From Nageia nagi (lineage: Eukaryota > Pinophyta), in contig JBITNC010000001.1 in NCBI GenBank assembly GCA_050084985.1, forward strand, positions 91,202,001 through 91,266,000: 64,000 bases of DNA, in the 5' to 3' direction. The notes under the pieces are model-generated. The model did not search any database, was not told where the DNA came from, and saw only the letters and a list, made by a program, of their open reading frames with translations. Positions 12,193-24,639 of the stretch are shown here, in pieces (within the stretch, counting starts at the first letter, position 1; the number at the start of each line of letters is the position of its first letter). Position numbers and translations under genes: made by a program.

Positions 12193-13396
12193 CAAGTGGA
12201 CATAATTGCAAACTTTGTTATATGATGATAGGTGTAGACGAGGTCAAGTGCAAGCATCGAGTGAATTTGATAAAATAAATATCCCTCAATCATGGTAACT
12301 TGATCCTAAAAAGTTTATTTCAGAGATAAGATGTTTAGGAGTGGAGATCATTCCCACAAATCTCCATTCTCAGTATCTGATATATACCATTTTGATATGG
12401 TGTATAATTGTTCCATTGAGCATAGCATCAACGCTACAATGAGCACCAATGCTAGGCTTAATGATTGGGAGATTATAGTGTTCAATGTTAGATGTATTCT
12501 AAAGGTGTTTGGGTGTAATTTGATATTACTTAGACATTAAAACACTCTCTGCAAGATTGACCCGCCTTGAAGAGACTGATCCAACCTATGAATCGAGTGT
12601 TTAATTGACTTGTTAGCATCAACGCTAAGCTCAACATCAATGTTGGAGGGAAAAAATAGATTTTGGGGAAGTTGGGTGATCTTTTGGCCATTTTGGAGTT
12701 GTCTTGGGAGTTAGGGAGCTATTAACAAGTGAAGGGGGCTAGTTTTGACCTATATACTTCCTTGTATACTTTGTTTGAGGTTGTTGAATGGTTGTAGAAG
12801 GTTTATGAACCAATACTGAGATTTCTTAAGCATTAACAAGCTTAGGTAATTTGTAGACTTGATAAAATCGATTGAGATGTTTAGAGGTTGGAGTTAAAGT
12901 TGTAAGAGGTAATAACAATTTCACCTTGTTATGTTGTAATTTGTCCATTCAATTAATTAATAGATCATGGTCATGTGGATAGTGGATTCACTCTCACATT
13001 AAGAGGAACCATTGATAAATATTTATGTTAATGTTTGTGAGTATGTTGCAATTCTTTGTTATTGTGTTTTATTTCAATTCTCACTATTTTGTAATGTACA
13101 TACAAGTTAATAGTTGACATAAAAGGTAAAAAGAATCATTCAAATTAAGAAATTTGTATTTGAGGATCCTAATAAGCCATATGATTCAGGTTATTACATA
13201 TCACATGGTATTCAAGATTTATGTTGGTATTATTTGAGGCTTGTGTATGTAGGGTAGACGATCTCAAAGCTCCAAGTTATTCTCATTTAATCTAGAAGTT
13301 GAAAGAAGATAAAGAAATACTTCCATGGAAAGAGAAGAGGAGGAATAATATAGACTAAGAATATTTGATGAATAATTTTTAAGGATATTTTTTGCA
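12193..13396 (+). other. possible 5' LTR and leader of Ty3/gypsy remnant A
   Basis: AT-rich and without genes. TGGTATTCAAGA at 13,206-13,217 resembles the plant initiator Met-tRNA primer site (TGGTATCAGAGC) and directly follows a TATCACA end that could close an LTR. The gag start codon is 180 bases further on. No second LTR copy was found, so the LTR start cannot be placed. Confidence 0.35.
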
Positions 13397-14745
13397 ATGG
13401 AGAGTAATATGATTGGACTCATGGACATGATGCTTGAAAGAGAGTCAAGAAAGGTAGAGCAAAGACCACTTGTGAATGAGGAAGAAGTCTAAATAGTGTT
13501 GGCCCTTGTTCAACCACTTATCTAATGCCATTTAAAGTAGAGGCCAAGGTAGAGATACTTATATTTGGAGGAGAAGTTGATGCTAAGAAATTGAATAATT
13601 TGTTAAAGCAACTAGAACTATATTTCAAATTTAAGGTGTAGTTAATGATGGATAAAAGATCTCTTTATTAAGACTCAAAATGGGTGGACATGCTTTGATA
13701 CAATGGGAGAGCCATATTGAATCCTTTAAGTATGAAAATTGGTTGCTTATCTCTTCTTGGGATGAATTTAAGAATATACTATGAGAGCAATTCTACCCAT
13801 TGGGCCATCAAAATAAGCAACTTATGAATTGGAAATGTTTTAGATATCTAAGAGGATAGTATGTCTAAGATTATACCAAAAAGTTTAGGAAACAAGCTAC
13901 CTTGCTTGGGATATCTCTCAAAGATCCACAAGTACTAATGAAGTATATTGGAGGGTTACATAGTCATTTGAGAAGGACTATCATGTTGTTTAATCCACCA
14001 AATCTTGACCAAGTGAGTGTATAGGATCAATATTTGGAAGAATATGGATATCATAATTAATATGGTGAGAACTCTAATAAAAATTAAAATCAAAAGGGTC
14101 ATCAAGAGAAGGGGAAATCTCAAGATAGAGGCAAGGGAAAGTAATATGATAAGAAAACCATAAACACTACAAATAAAGATAATGGGAAAATATATTATTC
14201 ACATTATGACAAGGATGGTCATGTTGATTACAAGTGTTGGAAGCTTCATCTAGAACTATATCCATATAAGAAGAAGAATCAGGAAAGGAAGATTGCTATA
14301 GTCACCGAAAGTGAAGATGTTAAAGATATCTCTAAGGTGGATGAAGAAATAACTTGTACAACCATTTATAAGAATTAAATGATTGCAAAAATAATGCAAT
14401 GAAGAGTATAAGAAAATAAAACTCTTCCATCTCAAGATCCAAGCCAATAATACTAGAATTGATTTTATCTTTTATTTAATTTTACAAGCCATACTCAATG
14501 TTAAAATCTTGGTGAGCAAGTTAGGATTGAAGACTTACAACCATCCTCATCTATATCCTTTGGGATAGGTGCACAATGATGCCAAATTGCAAGTTGTTAA
14601 ACAATATAAGTTTAAGTTTGTTGTTAACCCAAAATTCATTGATGAAGTTGTTATTGATGTTGTCCCTTTAGATATTTGTGGCATTATGTTTGGTAACCCA
14701 TATTTGTGGGATAGAAATGCCACTTACTTAAAAAGGAAAAACTAA
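13397..14745 (+). pseudogene. Ty3/gypsy remnant A: gag and protease region
   Basis: ATG at 13,397 opens a decayed gag. Recognisable pieces in + frames are FGGEVDAKKLNN..KQLELYF, the W-E-S-H capsid-like block, YTKKFRKQATLLGISL, and a basic stretch followed by a zinc-knuckle relic (14,195-14,260) in which the first cysteine reads as tyrosine (YSHYDKDGHVDYKCW). After about 14,440 a protease-like section contains DVVPLDICGIMFGNPYLW. There are several stops, many at TAA/TAG where glutamine is expected. The order gag then protease then RT (next feature) fits a chromovirus-like Ty3/gypsy element on +. Confidence 0.7.
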
Positions 14746-15029
14746 TATAGGCTAGTAAAATCCTATAATGTTAATGCTTATAGGAGTAAAAAGACAATAC
14801 AAGTGGTTACTACTATCCAAATGAAGAGACTTATGAATGCCAGTAAAAAAGAGTGTACTTATGGTGCTCTGACCATTTTACAAAGGATTTTAAGGGCTAG
14901 TATTAGCATTGAAAAATAGTTGAATGATAACATCCACACTATAACAAGCATTCATACTAAGTAAACATGAGGAACAAGTGCAATATCTTGTGTAGTAGAA
15001 ATTTCATGAATTCCTTGCATAACCAAAAG

Positions 15030-16260
15030 GGTTACCACCAAAGATAGCCATAAAACATGAAATCTTGTTATTGCTTGATGTTTCTCTTTACAATATAGGA
15101 TTGTATAGGCATTAAATTATGGAGTATGAGGATATTAAGCAACAACTCTAATATTTTTTTGACTATGGGGTGATAGGACCAATCACTTCTTGCAGTTCAA
15201 GAATTATCTTTGTGCCAAAGAAGGATGGGTATTGAAGAATGCATGTTGACTATAGGGATTAAAAAAGACCACTATCAAGAATCATTATCCATTACCTCAT
15301 ATTTATGATCTAATGGATCAATTGAGAACACTATTTTTCCAAGTTGGATCCCAAAAGTAGATATCATCAAGTGAGAATCAAGGAGGAAATTTGGAAAACC
15401 GCCTTCAAGATAAGATAAGAGTTATTTGAGTGGTCTGCTTTGCCTTTTGGTTTGTCTAATGCACCAACCACTTTTATGAGGTTAATGAATGAAGTTCTTA
15501 GGCCATTTATTGATTCTTTTATTATATTTTATTTATATGATATTCTTTTGTAGTGCCATACTTAGGATGGATAATTAGTTCATCTTAAACAAGTGCTTCA
15601 CTTTTTAAAAAGAGAAATTGCTATTGAAAATGAGTAAATGTGAGTTTGGTAAGAAAATATTATTTTACTTAGGACATGTTATTGGTGTAGAACAATTTAG
15701 AATTAATCTTGAGAAAGTTAGAGCCATTGTAGAGTAGCCAAGACTAAGGAATAAGGATGAAATCAAAAGTTACTGAGGGGTTGTTCAATACCTTAGAAAT
15801 TTTATTTATGAATTTTCAAATATTGTTTCACCATTGTATAAAATTACATGAAAGAGATAAAGTTTTAAGTGGGAAAAGAAGCAACACACATCTTTTGACT
15901 CATTGAAGAAAAAGATCAGTAATGCTCCAATACTAGCCCTCCCTAATTTGTAGTAACCTTTTGAAATTGAAACTAATGTAAGTGAGTATGCCATGAGGAT
16001 AATTTTGATGCAAATAAGGAGAAATATTTATAATCATTCCAAAAAATTTAGTGGATCTACCTTGAACTATCGTACATATGATAAAGAGTTGTTTTCTCTA
16101 GTTTAGGTTGTTAAAATGTGGAAGAATTATTTGGTGAGCAAGGAAACCATTATCCATATTGACCATCAATCTTAGCAATACCTACAAACTCAATTGAAGT
16201 TGCAACAATAATATATTTTAGATAGATGAGATTTCTATAGTAATTTCACATAAAAATTGA
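15030..16260 (+). pseudogene. Ty3/gypsy remnant A: reverse transcriptase and RNase H
   Basis: Conserved RT blocks are readable across several frames: LPPKIAIKHEI, VPKKDG (15,212-15,229), MHVDYRD, TIKNHYPLPHI, and the catalytic box, which reads Y-L-Y-D at 15,530-15,541 instead of Y-L-D-D. RNase H follows, with PFEIETNVSEYAM, KFSGSTLNY..YDKELFSLV and IHIDHQS (family THTDH). Stops and frameshifts occur throughout and the catalytic aspartate is lost, so the element is dead. No integrase follows: the similarity ends near 16,480. It is co-oriented with the gag remnant upstream. Confidence 0.8.
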
Positions 16261-16552
16261 GTATAAAAAAGGATGATGCTATATAAAACCATAGTGAATA
16301 TGATAGTAGAATAGCTGTTGAGAGGCTATTGTAGCAAGCATCCAAAGACTTGGGATAAGAATCTTGTTTATATTCAATAATCAATAATTAGGAAATTCAT
16401 ATTTCCATTAATAAAACTCTATTGAGATATGTTTTGGGTACCTTAGACCCTCACCATTTGATAATATTTTGGAAAAATTAAATATACTAATGAAGTCATT
16501 TTAAAGAAATAAGAATAGGTTGAAAAATAACTAGACTAGAATGACCTTCGAA

Positions 16553-16805
16553 GGTGGTTTTGAACCCCTACCAAATTCCTTTACTGATGGTTAACTAGTC
16601 GCCATCTAAGTCCACATTGTTAAACATTTATTATTTATGGTGATAATTATCATGTGCTGGCTTATGGTACCATCAATAACCACATAAGGTTATAACAAAA
16701 TAGTTATAAACTATACATGAATAGTTTAGAACTATCACATTTGGAAGTATAAAGTGGGGTTTCAAACTATCGTAGTAGTGTTTAAAGGGGAAGTTTAAAA
16801 CCACC
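16553..16805. repeat. possible MITE with GGTGGTTTT ends
   Basis: GGTGGTTTTGAACCCC at the left edge is matched by the inverted form of GGTGGTTTTAAACTTCCCC at the right edge, 253 bases apart. The interior has further short inverted pairs, such as GATAATTATC. No target duplication is evident, so the transposon reading is tentative. Confidence 0.35.
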
Positions 16806-17675
16806 TCTTAATTATTATTATTTTTTAAATAGGCATAGTCTATAAGGACATTCTATCATGTTATATTCATTATGGAATGTGCTTCCATACTATTTCATTC
16901 TTGGTTACCTAAGGTACCTGAACTCAATCATTTTGAGCTCAATCAAAGTGCTGACCAATGGATCCTGAATGATGGCCCAATGGAATTGACTAGTCACCAT
17001 TCAATGTTCAATATCTTACCCTATTTATCATAGTCCAAGACTAGGAGCACCTGGAGGAACACCTAACCACACCTCTATAGTGTCCCAATCTATGAATATG
17101 AAATGATACAACTACACCATATTGTATGAAATGAAATGATCTAAATGCACCAACATATGATATGAAATATCATGAAAGGATAAATAATGTTATTTGAAAT
17201 TTCCAAAAAATTTAGATCTACCATTGAAATATCAACATAGACTATGTGATATGAAATGATTTAAACCCTATGATCTAAAAATTACCGTAGATAAGGAAAG
17301 CCACTATTCAACACATAAATTTTCTAAATGTAAAAAATCAGTCTAAAAATGGTAAGTTGATAAAAACATGATTGTAATACAAAGCCAAACATAGGAAAAA
17401 TATGTGGTTCTCAAATGAATATCATGTTAGATAGACATAATGATGAGATGAAAATAATAGAACATGTTATGGGATCCTTGATTTTCTAGCTTGTATCAGA
17501 ATATTTTTACAAATAAATTATGATATATTATCACGGTATTGTAGAGCACATTTGAACCATTTGAGAATAATTGAAATTGTGTAGCATATGTAAATCACTT
17601 GAGTATAATTGTTTAATTCTTAATCACACAAGTATTCTTGATCATTTGAGTATATTTGAATCTTATTATGACAAA

Positions 17676-17760
17676 GGTTATGTGACACCTAGTTTGGCCC
17701 AAGGGTTATGTGACACCTAATTTGGCATCCTTTTTGGGCCAAACTAGTTGTCACATAACC
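17676..17760. repeat. strong 27-bp hairpin with a third copy of the arm in its loop
   Basis: GGTTATGTGACACCTAGTTT continues into GGCCCAA (17,676-17,702) and is matched by its inverted copy at 17,734-17,760 with a single mismatch in 27 positions. The 31-base loop holds a direct near-copy of the left arm (GGTTATGTGACACCTAATTT). No gene is nearby. Confidence 0.75.
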
Positions 17761-18649
17761 CTTTTTATATTATGATCAATATGATATTATATTATATTTC
17801 AATTACCAATCATGATCTAACAAAGACACTTCTCATGTATGATTCTCTTATTTTGAAAGACAAACCACCAGCGTCAGTGCTAACATGCAAAGGTGAACTT
17901 AAGTATATTATTAATGCTATAAATAAAGAATTATATGCATGGGAAATCTATCAAGATTTCATCTCCATAGGACTATGCATATATCTCACAAAATTACCAA
18001 TATTTATCAACATCGCCTATTGAGATTGGAATTTGTTACACTCAAGAGATATCATGTACTTCACCATAATCTTGGAAGAGGATCAACTGACATTACTACT
18101 TAAGAGAACAACTTACATATCCAAGATCTCCAATGCCAACATTCTTGTCAACACCAACACTACAATACATGTGACATATAATTATGAGATATAAATCCTG
18201 AGTTTTAATTTTTGTTTACTTTTTCCCAAGTACATCTTTGATAACTAGGTAAGCAATGTGCACATATCTATCATTCATTATCTTATAGGTTAAAGCATAT
18301 TATCATTATGTCATTACTTTAGTTCTATTACCATCATCATTTTAAGGTATTTCCATTGGTTAATGAGTGATCATAGGAAATTAGGCTCCTTTTCTCGTTA
18401 ATTAAAATAAATATATTTACATAATATTTTATTATAATTCAATGTGGCATTTATATTCTACATATTGGTGAACTCAACATATTTTTTTCCAAATATTCAA
18501 GTTAGGGTTTGATAAAAATACTTTAAAATATTATGATTATTGCATAAATTTACTTTCTTCATTTTACTTGATCTTTGCCACATATTCGGTAAAGAAATGA
18601 TAAATGTATTTGGTAAGGATATTAATATTACACACATAAAAAAAGAGAG

Positions 18650-21600
18650 TTAAGGTTTTTCCCATAAGGAAAAGAATAAGATTGTACCTCAAAAGATAGA
18701 AATCTACTCAAACTAGTAGCTCCTCACAAGGGGGTAGTGATCAAAATATTTCAAATGCAAAAAGTTCCATAACAAATTCTCCTATGGAAATGATGAATCA
18801 TAATGATCAAGAGAATGAAGAGTCCCAAGATGAAGGATTCGAACACCAAGAATGGTTGAAAGATCCGTGTCTACTCAAAGTGCACATATGGTCATTATTA
18901 CTCATTTAGTGGTAGAAGTGGATCCTTAAAGAATATCAAAAGCCATAAAAATAGAAAAAGCTCTACTACCAAGTAAAGAAATATTGAAGGCTATAAGCAC
19001 TAATGATGAAGTATTAAAAGAAGTGGTTTGAATAAAAAAAATTCAATTCTCAAAATATCTTAAGAAATATTTGTACTTGATAAAGCATATATAATTTATG
19101 CCATAGAATCTGATGAAGTTATCAAGCAACAAATGACTTACATGGAATCACCAATGAATCATAATGAACTTAATTTTATCATGAATACAACTACTCTTAA
19201 GAGAAATAGATCATTGCAAGAGATACAATCTCATTCCTTGCTCTAGCCCTCAATTATCTAGATGCCTAGTGCTAGTATTAGTCTCAACGTTAATGTCACA
19301 TCTTACAGTTATATAAATTTAATTTATGTAATTACTTAAAATAATTAAATGGATATTATAAATTTATTTCATGTATTTCATTATTATCAATATTATAATC
19401 ATCATAATCTATAATAGTGGACTAATATGTTTCTTATTTGTAGGTAACACAAGGCCTAAGGTGTGGGAGCTGACCCAAGGAGTGGGTTACATAATCCAAT
19501 TTCCTATATAACCAAGATCCACATAATTATACTATCAAGATAGATATATATAATAGATTTTGATCTTGATAGTGGCATATTCCCTTTTAGGTGTTCTTCA
19601 ATATTATCTTATCAAGATTTGAATTTGGATACTCTAAATTTCTTATGCGAATTATCATACTATTATTGCACATAATCTAACATTCTTGTAGGAGTGTGAG
19701 GCAATGACCTTGATTGAGATTTTGAATTCCTCCAAAAAAGGATCATCTATGACCTATTCGAAGTCCAACGATGACTTGTTTTACTCTAGGAGGATCGACA
19801 ATGGTCCATTTCTAATGGATTAATAAGCTATGATTTTTATGGTATCTTCATTTGGTCATCCTTCATATACGTCTTGCTTCCTTTTTTCCACATGTAAGTA
19901 CAATAGGTAAGTATTAGAATCTCCATCTTGATAGGCATTATTTTGATTTATATTGAATATCATTAATTTCTACTATTATTTATCTTTGGCCATTTAGGTC
20001 TATGTAGGTTTTGGGATTGTATTTATTGTTTAATTACTATAATTTCCCATTTTTTTAAATCTACACATTTATTGTAGAGAATAAGGTAAAAGTAGAAGCT
20101 ATTATTCAAGATACTATAATAGAAACCAACATTCCTGCACCAAATAATCCAATGCAACCTAGCACTAGTGCTAGACCTCCAATTGCCACAAGCAATATGC
20201 AATAACAAGATAATGATCTTCTTCATGCTCAAGAACTTGAAGGTCTAGGTGAAAATGATAAAGTTTATATTAATGATCTTTTTAGCCTAAAAATTAAGGA
20301 TGTAATCCAAGAACTTCAAACTATGCATCTTCAAGCTTTTGAACCTTATCCCCAATAGACAAATCAATAAAATTAGATAAAGCATCAATATTTAGGCACA
20401 TGGCACAATGAGTTTTTTGAGAAATTACCAACCACAGATAAAATAGAATTTTTCAAAGGTTTTTTTTATAAAATTCATATTAGTCTTAGCAAAATAAAGT
20501 GGGAGTTTTTTCTATAAAGGATAAGGATCCATTAGTGGTTGATAGTGATTCTAATTCTAATTCTAATACTCAAGATAATTGGAGAGCATAGTACAATCAT
20601 TATGGTTAGAGAGCTTTATATCCTTTTCTTGGTTTATCACAATAAGAGAATGATAGTAAGGATGCTATAATTACCAACCATGACGAGGAAGCCATGAAAA
20701 AATCATCTTTAACATAGTTGAAAAACTTTTTGTATATGTGTTATAAAATATTTATAATGATAGAAATAATAAACAAAAAGACTTTCAGGTTCTTCATACT
20801 TTGAATAGGTATATCCAACAACATGAGGTGATACAAATGACTCAAATTGCTCCACCTCCAAATATGGATATGTTACTTAAGCAATTCCAAGAATTAATGG
20901 CTTCTTATAACTAATAATTAGAAAAAGAGGAAGATATAAATCCTTTTTGCCAAAGAATAAGATCAACCATTTTCGATACTAAAAAGAGCTTGAAATTCAT
21001 AAAGTATGGACATGTAGATCTAAAATTACATATGTAGATTTTCTAAGATGAAGTTTTGAAGTTTCAATTATCACATCAAATAAGGATTTGAATACCAATT
21101 TATTTCCTCGCATATTGAAAGGAAGTGCTCTCAAATAGTTCAATAAGCTTCTTTAGGATATCATTTAGGATTTTTCTCAACTTAGAAAATCATTCATTGA
21201 TGCTTTCAAGATATTTATTTGAAAAGATACTTCATTCACTAGGTTAATTATATTGAAACAACGAGAAGCCCAAATACTTGAATATTTCATCAAGTATTGG
21301 AAGAATATTATTAATACAATTATTATTGATGAAAAAAAAAGCTTGAGGTATTCATTCAATCACTTCAATAAAAGTATAAGTTAATTTGTTTTGATTATTG
21401 CAAGCAAACATTACATAATTTCCTTCATTCTATTATAGAAAAAGAAAGATTCTTGATAAATTGTGGAGAGTTACAAAGTGGAAAAAGAACTAGAGCTCCA
21501 TACAAGACCAAGAAGGAATCAAGCAAACATCATAATACCATAGTAGTTGATGTGGAAAAATCCAAAAGAGTCAATCAAGAGCCCAAGAAAGAGGAGAGAA

Positions 21601-21910
21601 AGTTCACTCCTATCCATGATGACATAGATAAACTATTGAACCTCTTAGCTTAAAAGAAGCTATGAAGATTACCTTATCCATTAACCAAAGATCCTAAGTT
21701 TGGCCCCAAAATTTGGTATGAGCACTTCTACAATTATCATAGATAAAGAGGTCACCTTACCAAAGACTATTTCATATTGAAGAACAAGATTCATGATTCA
21801 ATGGAAAGTGGCAAGATTTCATTTCCTCCTCTAAAGAAATCTAAAGTGAATATTAATGGACCTCAACATGATCAGAAAATGAATTTAGGAATATACAAAA
21901 ATCCCTTCTG
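18650..21910 (+). mobile_element. Ty3/gypsy remnant B: decayed gag
   Basis: Readable + strand pieces in order: an STQSAHMV stretch (about 18,870), GTWHNEFFEKLPTTDKIEFF (20,398-20,460), a serine/asparagine run, a capsid-like block near 21,170-21,340, a lysine-rich stretch at 21,453-21,650 (KRTRAPYKTKKESSK), and an alternative zinc-knuckle relic WYEHFYNYHR..GHLTKDYF (21,715-21,775) where related gag proteins have WCEYH..GHxTEDC. Stops and frameshifts are frequent. No protease or RT follows before 24,600. It is assigned to the gag of an Ogre/Tat/Athila-like element by motif resemblance only. Confidence 0.55.
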
Positions 21911-23514
21911 TTAATTTATCAAAAAAAATATCTAGATAGGTCAATCAATTTAATTGAAGGCTTCCTAAAGGCACACAAAAAGGCATGAATCCTTATAGTA
22001 ATTGTACCTACCCTTTTTCTTAGATTTCCTTTTATTTTATTATTTTATGTATTATATGCATATATAAACAACAAAAACCTAAAAATAGATTCTATATTGC
22101 ATATGCATCCTAGCATTAGTGTTTTTCGTAGTGTTATTACTAGCCATATAGGGTCATTTCATCTTTAATTTATTAGAAAAACATCATGCACTAGGAAATA
22201 GTTCCATTATTTCATTTTTATATCTTTAGGTAAACTTCCATTTTTTTTCATAAAAGCTAAAAAATTGTACAATTATCAAAAACAAGTTTTTTTTTGCATT
22301 AGGTCTAGTTTCATCTATAAGTATCTTGCATTATCTATATTCCATCATTAAAAGCATTTTCATTTTATTTACCCAATACTAGCGTTGGGACACATTAAGA
22401 GCATTTTTTATATGCCTTGCATTTTCCTTGTCCATATATCATGAAAATATCATAAAAATATTCAAAAAGGAAAAACTATTACATACATATAAAACCTAAT
22501 CCATCCTCCCCCATCCTCAACGGACACTCCCTCCGATCACCCCCTCCCAAATCCTCTTATAGCTCTCCCCCATGTGACTTGCCTTGCTAGCTCTTCCATT
22601 ACCCCATTAGTGACCTACTTCACCCCCCTAATGGAACCTCCCTCTACCCACCCTACAATCACCCCCTCCTAGCTCCACTCGTGGACCTCACCACATGGCT
22701 CGCTTTTCTTGCTTCACCCTACCCCCACCCTAACAACCTACTTCACTCACCCTAATCCCCCTTGTAGTAACTTGTTTTCCTTGCAACAATTTCTCTAATC
22801 ACTGCCACTTACCTTGGCTACCTATCGTGTTAAACCTCAACCCTAGCATGATGAAAGTAAACACCCACTCCTTGATGACCCTCTTTGCATCTCGAAATGA
22901 CTCCATCTCTACCTACAACTCACTTCTACCCTTTGCTTGAATTTTTTAAAAGGAGTTGATACACTTTAAAAAAAGTTTTACTTCATTTTTTTTTATCTAG
23001 CCTGACAACTGCTACTATTTTCCCAATTCATGAAACTTGACCTTTGATAGGTCTAAGTCTGATGGTAATGATGAGTGAATGAAGGAGCTTGGCAATGTAA
23101 GTCTATAGGTCTAGTGAATGTGCAATGTATATATTTTAATAACATGCTTTCACATTATACCTGGAATAAATCATATATATTTTTTATATTTTAAATATTA
23201 AATTATTGTTTAAATATTTATAAATTTTAATTTTAATATTGTTTATTTTGTTAAACAATATTTTATTTAGAAAATACTTTCTTTAAAATATAAGAGGAAA
23301 GTATTTACTTAAATTTGGTTGGTATTTTTAAATACTTTTAAACAATTTTATTATTTAATAAATATTTAAAATTAAGAGTTATTTTAAATTAAAAGGGGAG
23401 ATAAATAATTTTTAAAATGGAAGTTAATTTTTTAAGGGGGATATATTTCTAAAGTTATTTTATAAAAGATTTATAAAAGGAGTTAATTTTTTTTTTAAAT
23501 TCTTTTTCTTTTTT

Positions 23515-23550
<36 letters not shown>

Positions 23551-24630
23551 AAGAAAGTCATTTTAAAAAAAATGTGGGGGTGTTCTCTTTTTATAAGAGG
23601 ATATTTTTTTAAAGCTATTTTTTAATAAAAAGGGGAGAGTTTAAATAAGAATTTGTTTTTTAAAAGGTGAGGAGTTATTTTTATGAAGGGGGAATTCTAA
23701 GTGCATTTTAAGGCAAGGAATCTTTTTTTTTTCTCTTTCTCAAAAATTAAAGGGTGGATATCAACCTTTGAACAAGGTGTTTAATTTTTTGAGCAAGATG
23801 TAAACTATCATCGTCTTTAAAAAATGCAAATATGATCTTTTGTTATGTATTCTAGCATAAGAAAAAAGAGGAATCCTATTATGAAGATGAAGATGATTGA
23901 AAAGAAGAAAAATCAACTTTGGGAGAATTCAATGAAGAAACAAAGAGAAGATACTTTGGACAAGTGGTCGATCCTTGCAAGATAAAGGAACTAAGCTATG
24001 AACCAAATTGGAATTTTTCGTAGCTTACTTGATACAACTAATTCAAATGATTGGATGGTTGTGCAAATGATTCTTCCTTAAGCAAGTTTGTGAAGGTTAT
24101 TTTTTGTTAAGACTCTTGTGTTAACAAGAGCATGTTGTAAATGCTCTTAGAGATTTGTCTTGTAACTAACCTACTAACCAGAAGGAAAATTATTAACCCT
24201 TTTTGTGTGGTTGTCTCTTGTTGTAATGGTTTAATATAATGATGAATGCTCAAACTAATACTGAGGTAAAAAATGCACTAACTACAAACACTAACCAATA
24301 ATTGTAGATTAGGTCTTACTAACCTACAATTTATTTAGTGGTAAAAATGTTAACTAAGTGCAATAAATATGAATTGCAAATTAACTTATAATTGAACAAG
24401 TTGATTATTATGGTTAACAATTAAATAATGTGGTTAACAACTCAACAATGTTGGTTAAAAATTTGATTAACAATGAAAAATTTGCAATTGATTTTTGTGT
24501 ACCTTAATTAGTATTTATATTGAAATTTATACTAAGTATAGATATTTGATGCCATCTATATAACACTAAGTAATAGATCCATTGGAAATTATATGACACT
24601 TATATGACATTAGCTATAGGGATTCAAATC
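21911..24630. other. noncoding block with strong composition swings
   Basis: 22,500-22,945 is a C-rich, G-poor stretch (runs such as CTCCCCCATCCTC) embedded in AT-rich DNA. 23,160-23,760 is extremely AT- and purine-rich. 24,125-24,150 holds a small AAGAGCAT/ATGCTCTT hairpin. I see no genes. It may contain leader or LTR parts of the flanking gypsy remnants. Confidence 0.45.
23519..23546. repeat. (TA)14 microsatellite
   Basis: This is an uninterrupted alternation of T and A over 28 bases, inside an AT- and purine-rich block. Confidence 0.95.
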
Positions 24631-24639
24631 CATTGTGTG

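Larger units (their letters stand above)
16261..18640. other. unclassified AT-rich sequence
   Basis: There are no genes here beyond the two small repeats listed separately. It probably holds transposon leader or LTR remnants that are too decayed to place. Confidence 0.4.
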
